A stretch of 64,000 nucleotides of DNA from Pandoraea communis (GCF_902459745.1 NZ_CABPSJ010000001.1:1-64000); one strand, 5' to 3'; shown: positions 26,297-35,393, numbered from the stretch's first letter. Numbers and translations: made by a program. Notes: generated by a model not told the origin, from the letters alone.

Positions 26297-27043
26297 TCAC
26301 TTCTTCGGCTGCTCGGACGGCAAGCCGAAAATTGTGCGCAAATCTGCCTTTGAGCCAATTTTGACGCTCAAATCCAGGCTGGCTTCCAGGTCGTCCAGAT
26401 GCTGGCGCATGGTGTCGATGGCACGCTTCGTGCGACGGGCCCTGAGGTGTCCGATCAGCTTGCCGTGATCGTCATGCCAGCAACTCATGCCGCTGGCGTT
26501 GTCGTACAGGCTCGTGACCAGCGACGTGCGCGCGACCAATTGCTTGACCAGGTCCGCGAGGATCGCGTTGCCGGCGATATCGGCCAGCAACAGGTGAAAG
26601 CGGCCCGACTCCTTGATCGCCTCGCGCATCCGCCCCGCACGGCGCAATGCGTCCTCGTCGGCAATGGATTTTTCCAGAACCTTGAAGTCGGCGCCAGAGG
26701 CTCGAGTGGCCGCCAGTTCGACGATGCCGGCCTCGATTGATTTGCGCGCTCCGAAGATGGCGCGCGCCTCCTGCGCGTCTGGCGACGCCACGAAAGCCCC
26801 TCGGTTCTGAATCGGCACCACGAGCCCCTCACACTCGAGTCGCGTAAACAAGTGCCCCATCTCCCGACGTGATACATCGAACAGCTTGCTCATTGCCAAC
26901 TCATTTAGCCGGGTGCCGGGAAGCAAGCGCTGGTCGACGATCGCATCGATAAAAGTCCGATACAACGATTTGGCATCCGTTGCGCCTGGCGTCAATTTGT
27001 CCTGCGCATTTTCAATCGATTTCCCCGTACCTTTTCGTGCCAT
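26297..27043 (-). CDS. GntR-family regulator (FadR/VanR subgroup)
   Basis: A 248-residue GntR. The winged helix is YRTFIDAIVDQRLLPGTRLNE...VSRREMGHLFTRLECEGLV. It is followed by an all-helical FCD ligand domain containing ARAIFGARKSIEAGIVEL and the metal/ligand His/Asp positions (HLLLADIAGN, HDDHGKLIGHLRAR). Start set at ATG 27043. It is divergent from the hydantoinase/ABC operon beginning at 27186 and is its obvious regulator; a near-palindrome AATTGTGCGCAATT lies 26 nt upstream of its start. Confidence 0.9.
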   Translation of the reverse strand: MARKGTGKSIENAQDKLTPGATDAKSLYRTFIDAIVDQRLLPGTRLNELAMSKLFDVSRREMGHLFTRLECEGLVVPIQNRGAFVASPDAQEARAIFGARKSIEAGIVELAATRASGADFKVLEKSIADEDALRRAGRMREAIKESGRFHLLLADIAGNAILADLVKQLVARTSLVTSLYDNASGMSCWHDDHGKLIGHLRARRTKRAIDTMRQHLDDLEASLDLSVKIGSKADLRTIFGLPSEQPKK

Positions 27044-27185
27044 TTCCGTCTCTTTGATTAGCCGCTGCAATTGTGCGCAATTTTAATAAAAAATTGACCC
27101 AAAAAAAATATCAAAATAGCGAGCAACAATTGGCACATTAATTGCGTTGCTGGGGCTGTCAGCCGATATCCAAAGGAGAGCCCGC
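27044..27185. promoter_or_regulatory. Divergent GntR / hydantoinase-operon control region
   Basis: An AT-rich 142-bp spacer. AATTGTGCGCAATT at 27069-27082 is symmetric at 12 of 14 positions and resembles FadR-subgroup operators (ATTGT-n-ACAAT type). TTGACC at 27094-27099 could be a -35 box for the rightward operon, with a weak TAGCGA 17 nt later. A second imperfect inverted repeat (GCAACAATT ... AATTGCGTTGC) spans 27122-27151. AAAGGAG precedes the ATG at 27186. Confidence 0.4.
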
Positions 27186-28292
27186 ATGCGCACCATCCTG
27201 AAACACGGAAAAAACCACTACCTCAATCGGGGTCTGCACCCGCGTCGAATCGACGTACTCCCATCTTTGATTTCCAAGGTAATCGCTGCAATCTTCACAG
27301 CGATGCTTATTTACTTCGGATTGCTAGGTCAGGCGGCCGGGCAACCCGCCACCACAGTCAAGCTATCGCTCAACGCTCCCTTCGACGGTAGCAACGCGGC
27401 CTTCTTTTTGGCCCAGGAAAAAGGCTACTTTGCGGCAGAGGGACTTACCGTCGTCATGGACCCGTCGGGTGGATCGGGGGAGGCCGTGACGCGCATCGGG
27501 TCCGGTGCCTACGATTTCGGCTTCGCGGACGTCAACGTCCTGCTCGATTTCGCCGCGCGCAACCCGGCCAGCGCCGGCAAGGCGGTCTACATGCTGTACT
27601 ACCGCTCGCCGTTGGCGATCGCGAGCTTCGCCAAGACCGGGGTCAACAAGCCCGGCGATCTCGCAGGCAAGAAGATTGGTGGCGCGCTGACGGACGGCGC
27701 CTACAAGTTGTTTCCCGCCTACGCCCAGGTAACGGGCGTGCCCGTGGGCTCGGTCAAATGGGAGTACGGCGACCTGCGCCTGCGCGAAGCCATGCTGCTC
27801 AAGGGTGATGTCGATGCGATCCTCGGCTTCGACTCGACCATGTATTTCAATCTCACCCGACAAGGCATCAAGCCCACCGATATCAAGCTGCTCTACTACT
27901 CGGACGCCGGCCTCGACCTTTACGGCAACGCCATTCTTGCGTCGAAAAAGATGCTGGATACACAACCGGATGTCGTCAGGCATTTCGTTGCAGCATCGGC
28001 CAAGGGCTGGCGCGACGCCATCGCCGATCCGGCCGCCGCCATTGCCGCGCTCAAGAAATATGCGCCGATGACTGACGAGACTCTCGAACTGGCCAAGTTG
28101 CGCTGGATCATCTCCCACCAGATGGAAACCGCCGAGTCGAAGGCCGACGGCCTGGGCGGTGTGCGCGCACCACGCTTTCAGAAGTCGGTCGTCTTGCTGA
28201 CCAAGGCGTTCGAGCTGCCCGCGGAAGTGCCACCTGGCAACGTCTTCACCGACACGTTCCTGCCTGCCGCCGCTGTGCGCCGTCTGCCATGA
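27186..28292 (+). CDS. ABC transporter substrate-binding protein, NMT1/THI5-like
   Basis: Periplasmic binding protein of 368 residues. A long, basic N-region precedes the hydrophobic signal segment (VIAAIFTAMLIYFGLLGQAAG, residues about 33-53), so the signal peptide is unusually long. The mature part opens KLSLNAPFDGSNAAFFLAQEK, followed by GLTVVMDPSGGSGEAVTRIGSG, matching NMT1/ThiY-type proteins that often bind pyrimidines or related rings. It starts an operon with permease, amidohydrolase, SDR, GlcG-like and ATPase genes. Stop overlaps the permease start by 4 bp. Confidence 0.9.
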   Translation: MRTILKHGKNHYLNRGLHPRRIDVLPSLISKVIAAIFTAMLIYFGLLGQAAGQPATTVKLSLNAPFDGSNAAFFLAQEKGYFAAEGLTVVMDPSGGSGEAVTRIGSGAYDFGFADVNVLLDFAARNPASAGKAVYMLYYRSPLAIASFAKTGVNKPGDLAGKKIGGALTDGAYKLFPAYAQVTGVPVGSVKWEYGDLRLREAMLLKGDVDAILGFDSTMYFNLTRQGIKPTDIKLLYYSDAGLDLYGNAILASKKMLDTQPDVVRHFVAASAKGWRDAIADPAAAIAALKKYAPMTDETLELAKLRWIISHQMETAESKADGLGGVRAPRFQKSVVLLTKAFELPAEVPPGNVFTDTFLPAAAVRRLP

Positions 28293-29071
28293 ACGCCCGT
28301 GCTCGCATGCTCGAAGGCGCCATGCCGTGGTGTTTCGTAACCGGCATCCTGGTTATCTGGGAAATCACCTGCCGCCTGTTCTCGATCCCGACATTTCTGC
28401 TGCCCAGTCCGTCGGCCGTGGCCGCATCGATCGCCAAATGGTCGGGGCCGATCCTGGAAAACGCAGGCTTCACCCTGCTCTCCACGCTGATCGGCTTCGC
28501 TCTGGCGGTGGCCGCCGGGCTCGTCATCGGGGTGGCCATCGGCTCGTCGCGTCTGATCTACCGCGGTCTTTTTCCGGTACTGGTAGCGTTCAATAGCGTG
28601 CCCAAGGTAGCCGTCGTGCCGGTCTTCGTGATCTGGTTTGGCGCGGGCACGATTCCGGCTGTGCTCACGGCGTTCATGGTGTCGTTCTTTCCGATCGCCG
28701 TGAACATGGCCACCGGCCTCGCCACCGTCGAACCGGAGCTGCTCGACGTGCTGCGTGCGCTGGGCGCGACGCGACGCGACATTCTTGCGAAGGTGGGCAT
28801 GCCTCGATCGATGCCGTACTTCTTTGCATCGCTCAAGGTGGCCATCACGCTCGCTTTCGTCGGCACGATCATCTCCGAGACGGTCGCGTCCCGCCATGGC
28901 ATCGGCTTCCTCATGATGTCGGCCACATCGAACTTCGACACGCCGCTTGTCTTCGGCGGTCTGGCTGTCACTTCCGTCATGGGTGTGGTGCTCTACGCCC
29001 TGTTTGCGCTGATCGAACGGCGCACCACCTTCTGGTCGCAGCGAGACGGCGGCCTGCTCTCGGCCACATGA
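28289..29071 (+). CDS. ABC transporter permease, SsuC/ThiX type
   Basis: Inner-membrane permease, 260 residues with about six membrane segments. The EAA loop RALGATRRDILAKVGMPRSMP (about residues 154-174) would dock the ATPase encoded at 31767. The N-terminal WEITCRLFSIPTFLLPSPSAV matches the SsuC/ThiX group. It overlaps both neighbours by 4 bp, showing tight translational coupling with the binding protein and the amidohydrolase. Confidence 0.92.
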   Translation: MNARARMLEGAMPWCFVTGILVIWEITCRLFSIPTFLLPSPSAVAASIAKWSGPILENAGFTLLSTLIGFALAVAAGLVIGVAIGSSRLIYRGLFPVLVAFNSVPKVAVVPVFVIWFGAGTIPAVLTAFMVSFFPIAVNMATGLATVEPELLDVLRALGATRRDILAKVGMPRSMPYFFASLKVAITLAFVGTIISETVASRHGIGFLMMSATSNFDTPLVFGGLAVTSVMGVVLYALFALIERRTTFWSQRDGGLLSAT

Positions 29072-30513
29072 TGTCAGCACACTCCATCGACTTGTTCGAT
29101 ACCGTCATCCATGGCGGCACGGTCGCCACGGCCAGCGACACCGCGCTTTGCGACGTCGGCATCCGGAACGGCAAGATCGCCGCGCTAGGCCAGGACCTGC
29201 GGGGACGACAAATGCTCGATGCCCGTGACCGGCTTGTTCTGCCCGGAGGTATCGACGCCCATTGCCATCTGGATCAGCCGCGTGCGCAGGGTCTGGCGTC
29301 CGGCGGCGCACTGATGGCGGACGACTTTCACTCCGGCAGCCTGTCGGCCGCATTTGGCGGCAATACGACGATCATCCCCTTCGCCGTCCAGCATCGCGGA
29401 CAATCGCTCGTGGCCGCAGTGGCCGATTATCACCAACGCGCCAATGCCCGGGCGTTCATCGACTACGGGTTCCACCTGATCGTCTCCGACCCGCGCCCGG
29501 AAGTCCTCTCCGACGAGCTTCCGATGTTGATCGCTCGCGGGCACGCGTCAGTCAAGGTCTATATGACCTATGAAGCGATGCGCCTGTCGGACCGGCAGAT
29601 TCTCGACGTTCTCGACTGCAATCGACGGGCCGGGGCCCTGACGATGATTCACGCGGAGAACTACGAATGCATTTCGTGGCTCACCGATCGTCTGGAAGCG
29701 GAGGGAAAGCTCGCTCCGAAATTCCATGAAGACTCGCGCCCCATGGCCATCGAACGCGAAGCGACCCATCGGGCCATCACACTCTCCGAAGTCGCGCAGG
29801 CCGAGATGCTCATCGTCCATGTTTCCGGGCGAGAGGCCATCGAAGAAATCCGGCGTGCACGCGCGAGAGGCATCCGGATCTACGCCGAGACGTGTCCTCA
29901 ATACCTGTTCCTGAGTACGGACGACCTCGATCAGCCCGACTTTCGCGGCGCGATGTGCATGTGCAGCCCTCCGCCGCGCGACCCCGTCAATCAGACGCAT
30001 GTCTGGCAGGGAATCGAGGACGGTTTATTCGACATTTTTTCGTCGGACCACGCGCCGTATCGCTTCGATCCGTCGGGCAAGCTGATGTACGGACCGAAAG
30101 TCTCGTTCCGGCGAGTCGCTAACGGCATTCCGGGCCTGGAAACGCGCGGGCCACTGCTTTTCTCGGAAGGCGTGATGACCGGCCGCATCGACCTGAATCG
30201 CTTCGTCGCGCTCAACTCGACCAATTCCGCGAAGTTGTACGGCCTGCACCCCCGCAAGGGCACGATCGCCGTGGGTTCGGATGCCGATATCGCCATCTGG
30301 GACCCGGCGCGGCGCGTGACGATTACCAACGACATGCTGCATCACAACGTCGACTACACCCCTTACGAAGGTCGCGAGATTTGCGGCTGGCCGGTCACTG
30401 TCATCTCGCGCGGCGAAGTCGTCGTGCACGAGGGCGAGCTGCTCGGCCACGCAGGCCACGGTCACTTCCTCGAACGCTATCGTCCCGCGAAAGGAGCTGC
30501 ATCATGGAACTAG
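29068..30513 (+). CDS. Dihydropyrimidinase / hydantoinase-type cyclic amidohydrolase
   Basis: Metal-dependent amidohydrolase (481 residues) expected to open a cyclic ureide such as dihydrouracil, hydantoin or allantoin. The TIM-barrel metal ligands are visible: GGIDAHCHLDQP (H-x-H, about residues 66-68), the carbamylated lysine in SVKVYMTYE, His in MIHAEN and VHVSG, and Asp in FSSDHAPYRFD. Length fits the D-hydantoinase family. It lies between the permease and ATPase genes of one importer, so substrate uptake and ring opening are coupled. Exact ring substrate cannot be fixed. Confidence 0.9.
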   Translation: MMSAHSIDLFDTVIHGGTVATASDTALCDVGIRNGKIAALGQDLRGRQMLDARDRLVLPGGIDAHCHLDQPRAQGLASGGALMADDFHSGSLSAAFGGNTTIIPFAVQHRGQSLVAAVADYHQRANARAFIDYGFHLIVSDPRPEVLSDELPMLIARGHASVKVYMTYEAMRLSDRQILDVLDCNRRAGALTMIHAENYECISWLTDRLEAEGKLAPKFHEDSRPMAIEREATHRAITLSEVAQAEMLIVHVSGREAIEEIRRARARGIRIYAETCPQYLFLSTDDLDQPDFRGAMCMCSPPPRDPVNQTHVWQGIEDGLFDIFSSDHAPYRFDPSGKLMYGPKVSFRRVANGIPGLETRGPLLFSEGVMTGRIDLNRFVALNSTNSAKLYGLHPRKGTIAVGSDADIAIWDPARRVTITNDMLHHNVDYTPYEGREICGWPVTVISRGEVVVHEGELLGHAGHGHFLERYRPAKGAASWN

Positions 30514-31313
30514 GCATTATCGGCAAACGTGCCCTCGTACTCGGCGGCAACCGAGGCATCGGCCTCGGTATTGCGCGCGCACTCGTGGCGGAAGGCGCGA
30601 GCGTCGTCGTCACCGGACGCGATGCTACGCGACTGGGCGAGGCCGTTGACGAACTGAGGGCGATTGCATTCGACCGTGGCGGCAACAGCCAGCAACGCGT
30701 TGAAGGCCGCACCGTCGACCTCACGCGCGTCTCAACACTACCCGCCTTCGCGGCTGAGATCGTCGAGACGTTCGGCGACATCGACATCCTCGTCAACAAC
30801 ACGGGCGGCCCGGGATACGGCGGTGCCTCGGGGCGCAGCGCCAGCGATTGGAACGACAGCTTCCAGGAGATGGTGCTCTCGGTGATCACCGTGACGGACG
30901 CCCTCCTCCCCGCCATGCGAAAACGCGGCTGGGGACGGGTCATGACGGTTGTCTCGAGTGGTGTCGTGCAACCGATTCCGATCCTCGGTATTTCGAACGC
31001 GTTGCGCAATGCGCTCGTGACCTGGTCGAAGACGTTGTCGCAGGAAGTGGCACGCGAGGGCGTCACCGTCAACGTACTGGTGCCGGGTCGCATCGATACG
31101 GAGCGGGTGCGACTGACGGATGCGGCCGTGGCCGACAAGGAGAGGATCACGGCGGAGGAAGCCCGGGCCCGTTCCACCGCGACGATACCCATGGGACGGT
31201 ACGGTACGACGGCCGAATTTGGGGCATTGGCAGCGTTTGTAGCAAGCGAGCCGGCCAGCTATATCACGGGCAGCCTGATGCGCTGTGACGGCGGCAATAT
31301 CCGCTCTGTTTGA
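30504..31313 (+). CDS. SDR-family oxidoreductase lacking the Tyr-x3-Lys motif
   Basis: A 269-residue SDR. The cofactor motif GGNRGIGLGIAR and the NNTGGPG segment are intact. Where classical SDRs have Y-x3-K, this protein reads LGISNALRNALVTWSKTL, giving S-x3-R. Such variants are known in a subgroup of SDRs, so it may be a working divergent enzyme or have lost oxidoreductase activity. AAAGGAG precedes the ATG at 30504, which lies inside the end of the amidohydrolase gene (10-bp overlap). Confidence 0.87.
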   Translation: MELGIIGKRALVLGGNRGIGLGIARALVAEGASVVVTGRDATRLGEAVDELRAIAFDRGGNSQQRVEGRTVDLTRVSTLPAFAAEIVETFGDIDILVNNTGGPGYGGASGRSASDWNDSFQEMVLSVITVTDALLPAMRKRGWGRVMTVVSSGVVQPIPILGISNALRNALVTWSKTLSQEVAREGVTVNVLVPGRIDTERVRLTDAAVADKERITAEEARARSTATIPMGRYGTTAEFGALAAFVASEPASYITGSLMRCDGGNIRSV

Positions 31314-31323
31314 GGACCAGATC

Positions 31324-31749
31324 ATGTCGAATTTCGTTGAGCGACTCAAGCTCACCCACGCCGGCGCCCAAGCGATCGTTACCGCCGCAGTCGCGCATGC
31401 ACAGGCCATGGGGCAACCGCAGTGCATCGCCGTGGTGGACGATGGGTGCCGTCTGATGGCGTTCCTGCGCATGGATGGCGCGAAGGTGCTTTCGGAGCAG
31501 TCGGCCATCCGCAAGGCGATGACCGCTGCCTCGAACCGGGCACCGACCGGCAACGCGACACCAGGACTGGACATCAAGCTTGCGCTTGCGACCGACGGCT
31601 GTGTGACTCATCTGCTCGGTGGCTTGCCAATCGTGGTGTTCGGCCATGTCATTGGCGGCATCGGCGTGGGCTCAGGTACGGGCGAGCAGGACGTCGAGGT
31701 CGCAAAACACGCCCTGAAGTGCCTTGACGGCACGCCGTCGTTTGAATGA
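31324..31749 (+). CDS. GlcG/HbpS-family protein (heme-binding-like)
   Basis: A 141-residue single-domain protein of the GlcG/HbpS (PF03928) family. Visible family features are AIVTAAVAHAQAMGQPQCIAVVDDG, FLRMDGAKVLSEQSAIRKAMTAA, and GGLPIVVFGHVIGGIGVGSGTGEQD. These proteins occur in many catabolic operons; a few bind heme or cobalamin, but most have no proven role. GAGGACC precedes ATG 31324. It overlaps or abuts the ATPase gene. Confidence 0.88.
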   Translation: MSNFVERLKLTHAGAQAIVTAAVAHAQAMGQPQCIAVVDDGCRLMAFLRMDGAKVLSEQSAIRKAMTAASNRAPTGNATPGLDIKLALATDGCVTHLLGGLPIVVFGHVIGGIGVGSGTGEQDVEVAKHALKCLDGTPSFE

Positions 31750-31766
31750 AGGAGTCCCCATCGATC

Positions 31767-32714
31767 ATGAATACGCTGAAAAACGCCGTCCCGCTGGATC
31801 GAGTCGCCTCGCCGGCGCTTGCCGAAGCGCCTGAACATGAGCATTTCATCGACTTTCGCAACGTATGGCTGGCCTACGACGAGCGCCTGATGCGCCAGCG
31901 AAAATTCGCCGTCGAAGGCATCGATCTGAAGATCGCACGGGGCGAATTCGTCGCTATCGTTGGGCCTTCGGGTTGCGGCAAGTCCACGTTCATGAAGCTC
32001 GCCACCGGCTTGCGCTCGCCGTCGTTGGGCGAGATCCATATCGACGGCCGCCGACTCGACGGTCCGCTAAAAATTTCGGGCATGGCATTTCAGTCGCCGT
32101 CGTTGCTGCCGTGGCGCACGACGCTCGAAAACGTTTTGCTACCGCTTGAGATCGTGGCGCCATATCGCCATGACTTTCGCAAACGCCGCGACGAATACGC
32201 TGCGCGCGCGCAGCGATTGCTGGCCGACGTGGGGCTTGCCGGCTACGAGGACAAATATCCGTGGCAGCTATCGGGAGGTATGCAGCAGCGCGTCAGTATC
32301 TGCCGTGCGCTGATTCACGAACCGTCGTTGCTGCTGCTCGACGAGCCCTTCGGTGCGCTCGACGCATTCACGCGTGAGGAGCTGTGGTGCATCCTGCGCG
32401 ACCTATGGCAGAAGCGGCGCTTCAACGTGATTCTGGTGACGCACGATCTTCGCGAGTCGGTGTTTCTGGCCGACACCGTCTACGTCATGAGCGCCAGCCC
32501 TGGGCGCTTCCTGCTACGCCAGCAGGTCGACTTGCCGCGCCCACGCCCGATCGATGTGACCTACACGTCTGACTTCGCCCAGATCGTGATGACGCTGCGC
32601 GGTCATATCGGGCACGCCCGTGCGACATCCGCAACCGTCGACGAGCCGCCGTCTGCGCGACACGTCGACGCTATTCCTTCGCTGATAGGAGACACACGCC
32701 ACCTTCCGACCTGA
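31767..32714 (+). CDS. ABC transporter ATP-binding protein, SsuB/TauB type
   Basis: Nucleotide-binding subunit (315 residues) for the importer of this operon. Walker A GPSGCGKST, Q-loop (FQSPSLLPWRTTLENV), signature LSGGMQQRVS and Walker B LLLLDEPFGALDAF with the switch His in VTHDLRE are all intact. The C-terminal 45 residues are longer than usual and variable. AAGGAGT precedes an ATG at 31767; a start at 31746 that overlaps the GlcG gene is also in frame. Separation from its permease by three enzyme genes is unusual. Confidence 0.92.
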   Translation: MNTLKNAVPLDRVASPALAEAPEHEHFIDFRNVWLAYDERLMRQRKFAVEGIDLKIARGEFVAIVGPSGCGKSTFMKLATGLRSPSLGEIHIDGRRLDGPLKISGMAFQSPSLLPWRTTLENVLLPLEIVAPYRHDFRKRRDEYAARAQRLLADVGLAGYEDKYPWQLSGGMQQRVSICRALIHEPSLLLLDEPFGALDAFTREELWCILRDLWQKRRFNVILVTHDLRESVFLADTVYVMSASPGRFLLRQQVDLPRPRPIDVTYTSDFAQIVMTLRGHIGHARATSATVDEPPSARHVDAIPSLIGDTRHLPT

Positions 32715-32797
32715 ACGCTTCACTACACAGCGGCATCCCGGGCACCCCGCGTCGACGGCGTAGCCCTCACATTACCGATAGAAAAAGGAAATAAGAA

Positions 32798-33790
32798 ATG
32801 GCACTTGATCCGGCAAATGGCTACCCGACGACCGATCCGGCGATTGGCGCCTGGGCAGGCGACCTCAAGCAGCAATCCATGCAGTTCGTGCTCGATATCG
32901 ATACGGCTATGCGTGCAAATTACGCGACCAACATCGAGATCATCGGACAACGAATCTTCCCGATGATGTACGTGGAATCGACCTTCGACGGCGGCCGCTA
33001 CACGCTTCTCGTTGACGAGGACACGCGTTACGTGAAGCAGAACGTCGGCCCGGTGTATGACATCTGTAAAGCGATCGCACATATCCCGCTGGGTATCTAT
33101 TCGATCATCGGCGGTTATATCGACGATCCCCGCCAAGGGCAGTGGATCCCGGCATTGACCAGCTATTTGGAGCAGGTGATGCTTGTTCGCAGCAACTATT
33201 TCGAGCTCGACATTGCGGGTACCGAAGCAGAGGAGGCGGGAATCACGATCGTTTTGTACATGTCGGACTGGATGAAAAAGGTGATTCAGCAGAAGACATT
33301 TACCCTGGACGATTACCTCAAGTATTGCCGATTTGTTACCGGGTCAATCGTCGTGTGCCAACAATTTGCGGCAAAGATCCAGGTCGACGAGATGACCGCC
33401 ACACTCAAAGCGTGGAAAGCCGAAATCGGTGAAGCTCAGTGGAAAAAGCTCTATGTGGTGATCTCCGCGCTGTGGACCTTGTCGCAGGAAAACGCCCACG
33501 AAATGATCATTAAGTCGACCATGAGTCCGGACCAGCAGGAAACGAACGTCATCGTCTCAGAAGCGCCGCAGACATTGCAGGACGCACAAACGCTGCTCGG
33601 CCGCATTCTAGGCGATCGCGTGATGGCGGGATACGTGTTCAACAATAAGGGAACGCTCGACGAGAAGGAAAATATCTACTCTTTGTCGACAAAGCGCGAC
33701 CTCCTGTCGCAGGCCGTGGAGCAGGTGTTAGCCAGCGAAGGCGCGGCCAAGGCAAGCGTCGCCATCGCGTGTCCGCACATGGTGGGCTGA
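32798..33790 (+). CDS. Uncharacterised 330-residue protein
   Basis: I do not recognise this family. The 330 residues appear mostly helical and soluble, without a signal peptide or clear membrane segment. They are rich in Tyr, Met, Gln and Ile, with a conserved-looking core (YDICKAIAHIPLGIYSIIGGY, residues 88-108) and a C-terminal tail ending ASVAIACPHMVG. AAAAAGGAAATAAGAA precedes the ATG, giving a weak ribosome site. It lies 83 bp after the ABC ATPase gene and ends in a hairpin, so it may be the last gene of the hydantoinase operon. A role in sensing or binding cannot be argued from sequence alone. Confidence 0.75.
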   Translation: MALDPANGYPTTDPAIGAWAGDLKQQSMQFVLDIDTAMRANYATNIEIIGQRIFPMMYVESTFDGGRYTLLVDEDTRYVKQNVGPVYDICKAIAHIPLGIYSIIGGYIDDPRQGQWIPALTSYLEQVMLVRSNYFELDIAGTEAEEAGITIVLYMSDWMKKVIQQKTFTLDDYLKYCRFVTGSIVVCQQFAAKIQVDEMTATLKAWKAEIGEAQWKKLYVVISALWTLSQENAHEMIIKSTMSPDQQETNVIVSEAPQTLQDAQTLLGRILGDRVMAGYVFNNKGTLDEKENIYSLSTKRDLLSQAVEQVLASEGAAKASVAIACPHMVG

Positions 33791-33846
33791 CCCTGCGGCA
33801 GTCCATGCCCGACACGCGACGGCGCTCGGGCACCCCCTAGCGGCAC

Positions 33847-33870
33847 GGCGTCTGATCGCGAGCAGACGCC
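33847..33870 (+). terminator. Hairpin downstream of the uncharacterised gene
   Basis: GGCGTCTG at 33847-33854 pairs perfectly with CAGACGCC at 33863-33870 around an 8-nt loop, 57 bp after the stop codon. The following bases are tctgcccc rather than a U-run, so it may act as a weak or Rho-assisted terminator. Confidence 0.45.
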
Positions 33871-34012
33871 TCTGCCCCCCCCTTCAGGCACTGAACTATC
33901 CACGTCGGTTGGAGGGAAACGCACGTCCGAACGACGACTGATCACGACCGCAACGGCGCCTTCCGAGGCAAGCCCGCGCCAACGCGACAATGCAATGACG
34001 GGAAACGAGAAC

Positions 34013-35134
34013 ATGAAACTACGACCACTAGTCCTGTGGGCGGGATTACTCGCCGCAGGTGCAGCCCATGCGCAGTCTGGCGTCACGATATACGGGATTC
34101 TTGACGAGTATGTCGGCTACATCCGCAGCGGCACCGGCACCAACGTGACTTCGATCAATGACGGCGGCTTGTTTAAGAGTCGCTTCGGCTTCAAGGGTAT
34201 CGAGGATCTCGGCGGTGGTTACAAGACCACATTCCAGTTGGAAAGCGGATTCAACGGCAACAACGGTGCGTCGACACAAAGCAACCGAATCTTCGATCGG
34301 CAGGCCTGGGTCGGCATGCAGACACCGGCGGGAGAATTTCGCGTCGGCCGGCAAGCCACGGCCATCTTCTTCACTGGTCTGATGAATGACTACACAGGCC
34401 GAACGACGTATGGGTCGGTGATGAACGACATCGGCAACCCGACGCAGTACGACAACGATATCTCGTGGCGCTCCCCTCGCTTGTCGGACCTTCAACTGGA
34501 GCTGCATTACGCAGTCCCCGGGATTGCTGGCGGGTCGGCAGCGCGCGGTATCTACCAGGCGGCGCTGGATTACAGCCATGGGCCGTGGCGTGGCGGCTAT
34601 GCAGGCCTCGTCGCGCTGCCCGACGAGAAAACCGCGATCTACCGCAATGCGATTCAGTATCACAACGTGTACCTGAACTACAACTATGGTTCGGGCACGA
34701 TCTATTTAGGCTACGTGCGTACCAACAACGTCACGTCCAGCGCCAACGGTAATACCGCAACCACAATCCTGAGCAATATCAGCAATCCGAACAATTCGTT
34801 CGCAGGCACCGACCCGAACGTGAAGCGTTTCTACAATATCTATCAGATATCGGTCGACTACGTGATTTCGGCCGCGTGGCGGGTCGGGGCGCTGTACGGC
34901 GAGTTGCGCGACACCTCCGGCGGAAGCGCGGGGGCGCGTGGCGGCAGCGTAGGGGCGTTCTACTCGTTATCGGTCCGGACTCAGATTTATAGCGTGGCTA
35001 GCTATCTCAAGAATGACAAGAACGCGGGCTTTCGTTTCAGTGGCTCAGGCGCCCCCAGCGGTAACCTGGCCGGAAGCGATGTCAACGGCAAGTCGCAACT
35101 CGGCTTGCAGTTGGGCGTTTTGACCAAGTTCTAG
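34013..35134 (+). CDS. Gram-negative porin (Burkholderia type)
   Basis: Outer-membrane porin of 373 residues. The signal peptide MKLRPLVLWAGLLAAGAAHA precedes QSGVTIYGILDEYVGYI. Strand motifs KSRFGFKGIEDLGGGYKTTF and GEFRVGRQATAIFF are present and the protein ends LGVLTKF, a C-terminal Phe as required for assembly. GGGAAACGAGAAC precedes the ATG at 34013. A hairpin separates it from the preceding operon, so it may have its own promoter. It is likely the outer-membrane entry for the same substrate. Confidence 0.94.
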   Translation: MKLRPLVLWAGLLAAGAAHAQSGVTIYGILDEYVGYIRSGTGTNVTSINDGGLFKSRFGFKGIEDLGGGYKTTFQLESGFNGNNGASTQSNRIFDRQAWVGMQTPAGEFRVGRQATAIFFTGLMNDYTGRTTYGSVMNDIGNPTQYDNDISWRSPRLSDLQLELHYAVPGIAGGSAARGIYQAALDYSHGPWRGGYAGLVALPDEKTAIYRNAIQYHNVYLNYNYGSGTIYLGYVRTNNVTSSANGNTATTILSNISNPNNSFAGTDPNVKRFYNIYQISVDYVISAAWRVGALYGELRDTSGGSAGARGGSVGAFYSLSVRTQIYSVASYLKNDKNAGFRFSGSGAPSGNLAGSDVNGKSQLGLQLGVLTKF

Positions 35135-35153
35135 CCTACATAAAACCAATCAC

Positions 35154-35393
35154 GCGGAGCTCGCCACGGTCCACTCCCGTAAAAGGCGATCGGAATGGCT
35201 CGATCAATTGGAAGCGGTAGGCGTGCCGTGCGGGCCCGTCAATAACCTTGAGGGGGTGTACAACGAACCTCACATGAAAGCGCGAGGGGCCGCGATGGAC
35301 ATTCCCTGCAAACGGGCACTGGGCGGGAGCGTCAAGCTGCTGGAAACACCGTCACCTGTGCCCGTCCCTCCCCGCCCTTGGCCGAATTCGTAA
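35154..35393 (+). pseudogene. CaiB/BaiF CoA-transferase, C-terminal remnant
   Basis: About 80 codons with clear similarity to the end of family III CoA-transferases: RRSEWLDQLEAVGVPCGPVN, then GVYNEPHMKARGAAMDIP and GGSVKLLETPSP. There is no start codon or N-terminal two thirds, and the frame begins just after the porin stop. The 3' end overlaps the last codons of the LysR gene on the other strand. It is a stub left by a deletion. Confidence 0.75.
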
